NCBI GenBank assembly: GCA_025738555.1
Contig: JAOVFP010000015.1
Coordinates: 1,426,001 to 1,490,000, forward strand
Reading direction: 5' to 3'
From: Cyathus striatus
Lineage: Eukaryota > Basidiomycota > Agaricomycetes > Agaricales > Nidulariaceae
DNA length: 64,000 nucleotides
Below the pieces are notes generated by a model, which saw only the letters and a list, made by a program, of their open reading frames with translations, had not been told where the DNA came from and made no database searches. Shown one piece after another: positions 58,113-64,000 of this stretch. Position 1 is the first letter of the stretch. Each line of letters starts with the position of its first letter. The position numbers and the translations under genes are program-made.

Positions 58113-60693
58113 GCTGCGACATGTTTTAGTAGGGCATGAAATTGTGTTGTAGCAAAAATAATTGTAGCTGTTTGATTTGTCTTTCTCAGCCGCACCTCGT
58201 GCTTTCGAAAATACTTTCTGCCATGTATTAATGGTGCGTTCAGGAGGATCTGGTAGTTTCTGTAACCATCTGGTCAAATGCTACCCATGATACTAGTGAA
58301 GCATACCTTTAGCCAAGTTAATAAATATTCTTCTGCCTCGTGCGTAAGAAGTTTGTTGAGAGAATCTTTGTTATGGAACTCCCAAGCTGCAAATTCCAGT
58401 TCCATTAACAGTGCAGGTGTTGCACTTTGGTTCCGATCCAGCAAGGACTTGGCCCACAAGTTTAACAAGTAGGTATCTGACCACGGAAACCAGGGGTCCA
58501 GTAGGAAAATACCAATAATTGTGATGTACGCGCCCGCATAGTCATCTGATGTGCAATGAAAATTGCCAGAAAACTGCTGATTAGATAAGAATACTGATAA
58601 ATCCTTCTGATAGTGTATGCTGTATAATGTATCAATATTCGACAGTATTTCATCGAAGGATTTATGATCATCAATAATTCCCATCACTTTGTACAGACGA
58701 GATCTGAGATGGTAGGTCTGACAAACAACGACACCTAAAGCGAGCAATCGCTTTATGAGAGCATCTTTGTTATATGATTTTAAATATTTCCGCCAAAGGG
58801 GAAAGATGAACGATGCGCGTAGAGGAATCTAAAGAAAAGAAATTTCAATATTGATGAGCAGTCCTGTAGAAGTGAGATTACCTACACCATCAAATAGAAG
58901 CCATGATGCATTCATGAATATAAGAGCATTCACAGATGGTGAGTGATTCTTCACAAGGGCTTCAGTAAAATCTATGGCTGGATGATTCTTCTTAATCCCG
59001 AGAATCCTGAAGGCCTCTTGGAGATGCAAGTGATTTGAATATTGAGTGGCTGAGAAAAACATCTGTAATGGCTGGAAGAAATCAGGAATTTTCACATATT
59101 TATCTGGACTTTTATGATTGTGTTCATGCAAGCAGAAAAAAGCATAAAACCAACCAACTGTGAGTCATTAGCACTGATATCTTTTGGAAAATATGTTTAC
59201 ATACCATGTTGCTCTGTTGTTTCATATCTGGGGCGAGTTAGGATTTTTAAACAGGAATGAGTGATATCAGCATGAGTTGCTTTGAGGTCTACATGAAAAC
59301 ATTTTGATTATTCCTTTGTGGTTAAAAAGTCATGAAATGACTTGTGGTGAAACTGAACTTCCGAATTATCACTGTGAGGACCTGATCCTACATTAAGATT
59401 GATAAGAGAATGCAGGTCATTTAATGCAAAAAATGCTTCTCCCTGTGGGAGAAATAGCAACTGCTCCACAACTAGAAACAGTCTATTTTGATTGAGATTT
59501 ACAGCCGAAAAACCACTGCGCAATGGATTGACATCCATTATGGCAACTATACATTCCAATACCTTGATAGTTCTTTCAGGTTCCTCCACTCTGCACAATA
59601 TCTCATGGTAAAGAAGGTCAAGGTCTGCAAACGGAGATTTGCTATTGGCGTCACAGATTCCAAGGACAATTTCAAGTTGTGCATTGGGATTGTGGCGAGG
59701 ACTAGAGATAAACTTCATCACTGTTGCAGCATAAATGAACTGTCCTGAAGATCGCTCAACAAGCATATCTATAATAGATGGGTGTGGCCATGGTCGACAG
59801 ACAGATCTAAGAGCCCATTTAAATCTGCGATCGTTCAGAATACATGAGAATCCACTCTGAACAACTGTTCGAATATCCTGTAAGATTCCTTGAGTGCTGG
59901 ACAGGGAGATAAGATTTGTCACAGAAATAATCTCCTTTGTGTCCCAGATTTCTTGAAGATGAAGTTCAGGTCGACTCGTAATGAAAAATCCTAATGGAAA
60001 GCTCTCATGTCGCATGGCCTTGGCTAACAGGTGCAGGACTGATACTTGCGTAGCTGTGTGAACACATTCATCCAATCCGTCAATGACTATAATCCAATTC
60101 GGGAGTTGTCTACCGGATTCCACGAAGCAGAGACAGGGCTCGAGAATAAGTTGTCGGAATTGGCGCTCAATGGATGCATCATAAATGAGTCGAGGATCCA
60201 GCTCTATCTCTGATGAAATATACCCCGCAAGCACATCATTCAGCATTGCCAGTTGATATGCTATGGTAGTGAAGAGTTTCTTCACATTATTTCGATCTTG
60301 TGACCCTCTCCAGAAAAAGAAGCTGGCGCCTAGGAATCCTGCATAATCGGCCCCCTCGCAAATAGATCTTGCGATACATGACTTTCCAGCCCCCGCAGGC
60401 CCGTGCAGATATGTTATACCAGTTTCTTTGTTAGGTTCTTTAATCCACTGGTCAATATCGCTTAGAAGTCGCTTCCGAGTGTCCGGGTGACATTTAGGTG
60501 CATCGTACTGTTCTCCCGAGTCATGAGTTGCACCTACAGCGACATACTGAGAAAGATATTGTATTGCTAACGTAGTGGATAAGTAAGCCGCATAGTGAGT
60601 GTTGATTATCGTACCATCTCTTCCGTTATTTATGTGATTATCCACGAACGTTGCTCCGTTTATGACGAAATGCGATGAATTTGCGAAGGACAT
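58110..60693 (-). pseudogene. NACHT NTPase copy F, one premature stop
   Basis: Exons: 60693-60615 (MSFANSSHFVINGATFVDN), 60566-59206/59205 (NACHT core), 59157-58886, 58828-58307, 58259-58110, with introns of 47-57 nt. Walker A GPAGAGKSCIARSI, Walker B IVIDGLDEC and FITSRPE are present. TAA at 59308-59310 stands where paralogues have CGA (Arg) in the KERSKxFHVD stretch. The change from CG to TA fits methyl-C decay on both strands. All other exons are open, and exon 5 ends with YFCYNTISCPTKTCRS. A truncated protein of about 445 aa that still contains the whole NACHT domain could be made, so partial function is not excluded. Confidence 0.8.
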
Positions 60694-61744
60694 GTTGATT
60701 GATGGGGTGAAAAGTTCCTTTTGAACGGTTCATCAATATATAATCAGTTGGCCGCATGTTTTGTACATTGCAGCACCTAAAAATAAAATGTCTTCCAAGA
60801 GAACTCACGCCACTGTGCAACAATTCACAAGGTCGGATGCGCCTGACGTTCAATGCCCTGAAAACTGGCAGGCAGCATTTACATAATTCTGTTCATAGTT
60901 CCTATCTTTAGTCTCGTTCGCCATATTCTTGGATTGTACCTATTAAATTTCCACGACCGCTAGTCTAACCTTTAAGGCATGGTAAGTTAATTGTACAGCC
61001 TCAATCGAAAGCGCGCCAGATATCCATGAAATACTAGACATGTCAGCACTGCTTATTACCCTGGCAGTACTTGAAAGTGCACCTTGTACATTTCCTCAGT
61101 GGAAGACGTGAAGATAGGGACGCTTCTGCTTCAAGCTCAGCTTCTAATCCTCTTCACGCGAAGTCGAATCGTGCACCTAAACCTTCCTGTACTGGGGGTA
61201 GACTTCTGCACTGGACAGGTACGTCTCGAAAAAGGCTCCGATGCAGCAAGGAAATGCCACTTCGAAGAAGATTGTAGTGGAAGAAGGTGATGAGGGATTA
61301 AGGACACCGTTGCCGTCTAACATGGGGATGCTGTTCGTTCTAAGGTATGTTTTCTTCTTTACGTTCTCTTTTGCATTTCTGTTTGATAAACTGACATTTG
61401 ATGATAGATGTAATGGTTAAATTGTGCCAGACGCGCCATCTACAATCCTGGCACCAAATGGCGACATGTCATCGAAATACGTCTTGAAGGCATGGAAACA
61501 GCCGGTTGTGCCCCTATATGACGCTCGTGGAGAGTTAGACGTATGCTAGCAGGGTGGCTGGCGTTTTCAGATGACTAGATGGAGGTAGTTAAGGCTCTGT
61601 ACTAAGAATCGGCGCATCCGGAGGAATGTCATTCCACGCAATGTATGCTATTACCTACTGACTATTGAGATTCGTGTACTAATGGCGCTGGCTTGATAGA
61701 GACATTGTTCCCGCAGGCCAACGCGACAATGGAACATCTTAAAG
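60694..61744. other. Upstream region of NACHT F
   Basis: Related to 24201-25100 upstream of NACHT C (TATA-like caatatataatc near 60733). At 61232-61340 a short plus-strand open stretch (MQQGNATSKKIVVEEGDEG) runs into a GTATGTTTTC donor. It may be a leader exon of an unknown gene, but the copy upstream of C is not open. Confidence 0.4.
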
Positions 61745-62032
61745 AAAAAGGCCTTTGTCATCGTCGGTTCCTCTAGTACCAGTCCAGTAGGTTTCGAATC
61801 GTATATTGCCAACAGCCTGAGGGCTATAGATGTTCTAGCAGCTAATCATAATTTGAACTTCGATGAGAATGTGCTTGCTGGACTCAGCTTACTCTTAGAG
61901 GATGCTTGCTACCATCAACCACGATTCGGTATTGATAACAATGTGGCGGCTTTTGAGAAACGTCGAAGGCTTGGGTATTGCGAACTTCTCACATTTGGTC
62001 ATTCAAAGTCTGAGGACGTAGTATATAGATAG
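61745..62032 (+). other. Open frame without start, resembling a gene exon
   Basis: 96 codons are open with no in-frame ATG at the beginning, ending at TAG 62030-62032. The translation begins KKKAFVIVGSSSTSPVGFES and contains LRAIDVLAANHNLNFDENVLAGLS. It looks protein-like. A diverged, non-open counterpart lies at 37400-37640, and shorter traces at 2825-2900 and 12200-12260. I do not recognise a family. It may be an exon of a gene that was duplicated with the NACHT flanks and then lost. Confidence 0.35.
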
Positions 62033-62640
62033 CCATTTTTGACGATCGAAATAGTGAAGACAACAGTGGAGAGGAGGAACGAAGAACGAAGGCGATAGAA
62101 GATGTGGTGACTTTCCATGCTGAGTTTCGATGTCGATGGTCATAACAGAATGTAAGTCACAAGTGTGGTTGAGTGCCAGGTCTAAATACAGATAGGAGTC
62201 TATTGAGACGTCCGTGAAACCTGGGAGTTCTAAGGTTATAATGACAGTAGTTAGCGGCGATAACGTCATAGAAACAATACAACGATAAAGCTTGAACTTC
62301 AATACGATGTGCTGGCGTGAGGGTGATGGTCATTGGAGTTGTACTGTTGGACAATGAAGAGGGCGTAATAATCTAGAAAAAAGGTGTTGATCGATGAGTT
62401 GGAGGACAGCGCAGTGATACTGTAGGATATATCAGAAGCTTTAGATGAGAGATGGAATTATCGTACCGTAAAGCGAGACAGAAAATCTAGTAGGAAGAGA
62501 GGGAGAACACTAGTGGCACTGGCAGTCCGATGAAAAAAGTTCGAGGCATCTGTGGAACGTTGTCTAGTCAATCATCGATGTCATTATTGGAGGTCTTAGA
62601 ATAGTCTTGATACATCTGAGTTTTACATCTGATAGGTGAG
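62033..62640. other. Block U copy upstream of NACHT F
   Basis: A further copy of block U (gacgtccgtgaaacctgggagttctaagg, then gcggcgataacgtc). No intact gene. Confidence 0.5.
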
Positions 62641-63195
62641 TAGAGTGGGACGGTGCATACTTGTCAATGTCAAAACGACGAAAACATGACTCGTAGGTAG
62701 ACCGGTAGCCGGTCGGTATCGTGACAAGTCACGTTATATGAACGATTGTATCGTATCGATATACCGACTAAGGCTCCAACCCTATAGTATACGAACCGTA
62801 TATATACGGTTATGGTTCTATATGTTTATGTATATATCTGGGATATCCCTGTATACAGTAAATATACAGTATACACACAGTTGTATACAGTTGTAAATTT
62901 CTTTGCAGTAAGCCTTGTTATGTGCTTGGCTTTGGCTCTTTGGTTTTACGCAGCTTAGACCGCGTGAATTTCAGGGTCTAAGGAGCTGGGCAACGCGGCA
63001 AGGAGCAACGTGCTAATCACTCATCATGTAGCCGTTTGCACCTCTGCTCCACTGTACCAATGACAATGACTTGTTATACAGTTCTCGGTATCGAATATAT
63101 GTATATCAAGACACCATCTATGCATACTTGCTCACATCTTAGTATTTCTTAAGTTTTGGTGCTATCTAATCACTTATAAATATGGCTCTCTTTAA
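62641..63195. other. Spacer with short palindromes
   Basis: No gene seen. It contains accgtatatatacggt (about 62807-62822) and a run of gtatacag repeats (62850-62905). At 62699 AGACCGGTAGCCGGTC resembles the tip of the MULE-like element at 38490, but no matching right end was found. Confidence 0.35.
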
Positions 63196-63199
63196 ATTA

Positions 63200-63778
63200 T
63201 AAGGAATTTATGCTCACAATGCCAAGAGCTACACCATGCGACATTTTACAGATACACGGAGATTCTATGACGCTGATCCTTGGTCTCAGTGGTCTAACAG
63301 TCCAACTAAATCTATGACATCTGCTGCTTTACACCTGATCTTTGCCCAAGTTGAAAGGCTTTCAAACCTTATTCCTTTGCTTCCAGATTCTGTACTGTTG
63401 GCAGAGGAGAATGGTACAATTAATCATATATTTAAAGGAATTCCCATTCCTTCTTCTCCTACTGGCAACCATTGGAGTGTTTTTAACTGATGAATGGACA
63501 TACTTTTTGGTGAAGATGTTCGTACAACTTGTGGCAAATTGTGGAATATTCAGTGTGGTCAATTCGGAATGGACCTGGTCATTGACTATATTCATTTTGT
63601 GGTCAATCCTTACTCACTCCCATATGATATTGCGGCTATAAGGGTCAATTGTCTTGTAGCTGAAATCGAAAAATTGACGTATGAATTTGTTTCCTATCAA
63701 TTTAATTTAACATGTGCCTATCACAATTATTACTTTACAAAAATAGTTCAGCTACCTCAACTTTGGAAACACGGTTAG
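63200..63778 (+). pseudogene. Unknown protein-coding remnant
   Basis: One frame is open from about 63205, after an acceptor-like ttataag, through AHNAKSYTMRHFTDTRRFYD to SPTGNHWSVFN. It meets TGA TGA (63488-63493), then stays open to 63778 (MDILFGEDVRTTCGKLWNIQ onward, LPYDIAAIRV, HNYYFTKIVQLPQLWKHG). That two long segments share a frame across a double stop suggests one decayed exon. Several Cys codons (TGT) could be decayed Arg codons (CGT). The family is not recognised and the gene may continue beyond the window. Confidence 0.4.
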
Positions 63779-64000
63779 TCGTTACTATGAGCCACTCCAT
63801 GATTGATACTGACAGCCAGTGATTGAATAGAACATTGAGTGAGTGTGGTCCGGTTGCTACTATTGAGAAGTTTGGATCTTTGACTACAGGAACACGGTAA
63901 ATAGCTACTTTTCAATTGTTGTTGATACTTATTATGTTGAATTATATAGAAGCACTGCCATTCCTTTCCTATGCTTTCCAGAATGGCATGTGACTTTCTT

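Overview
The window is nuclear DNA of a filamentous fungus, most likely an Agaricomycete mushroom. The evidence is coding sequence broken by many 47-59 nt GT-AG introns with CTRAY-type branch points, an expansion of NACHT (NLR-like) NTPase genes, a Tra2/SR-type RNA-binding gene family, a secreted SMP-30-type lactonase, and many nested transposons. There is no bacterial-style operon, CRISPR array, rRNA or tRNA that I can support.

Layout. The backbone is an array of segmentally duplicated units, each made of a minus-strand NACHT gene, its upstream region, and a plus-strand Tra2-like RRM gene remnant. The NACHT copies are A (463-2217), B (7160-11603, split by an insertion), C (21520-24200), D (32568-35287), E (48904-51538) and F (58110-60693). 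By comparing them I derived one five-exon gene model. Only D is open through all five exons (836 aa). The other five each carry their own lesions. Tra2-like remnants lie at 5.2-6.9, 13.3-14.9, 28.1-29.4, 38.4-42.8, 47.0-48.7, 52.3-54.0 and 54.2-56.4 kb; all look broken. Two copies of a seven-exon secreted lactonase (30281-31817 and 43282-45826) lie between C/D and D/E in a second, later duplication.

Mobile DNA is inserted throughout and can often be delimited against the empty site in a sister copy. It includes a 3' LTR remnant (1-457), a 1.43 kb element with ATATCAGG subterminal repeats (3736-5166), a 1.8 kb insertion inside NACHT B, a 5.9 kb CACTA-like foldback with a satellite-like core (15388-21242), a 0.45 kb insertion at 29.5 kb, a MULE-like 570 bp element (38490-39059), a 2.45 kb element packed with GAGCGTGA motifs (40076-42526), a 1.0 kb element sitting on a splice site of lactonase 2, a solo LTR (46463-46771), and a LINE 3' fragment (56.4-57.0 kb).

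How the parts fit: established knowledge is that fungal NACHT proteins act in non-self recognition and regulated cell death and evolve by birth and death. This window looks like a snapshot of that process, with one survivor, five decaying paralogues and hitch-hiking neighbours. The most unusual parts are the short conserved first exon of the NACHT genes (xxxNFVINGATFVDN), their uncharacterised C-terminal region ending in a CPTKTC motif, and the repeated upstream blocks of unknown nature.
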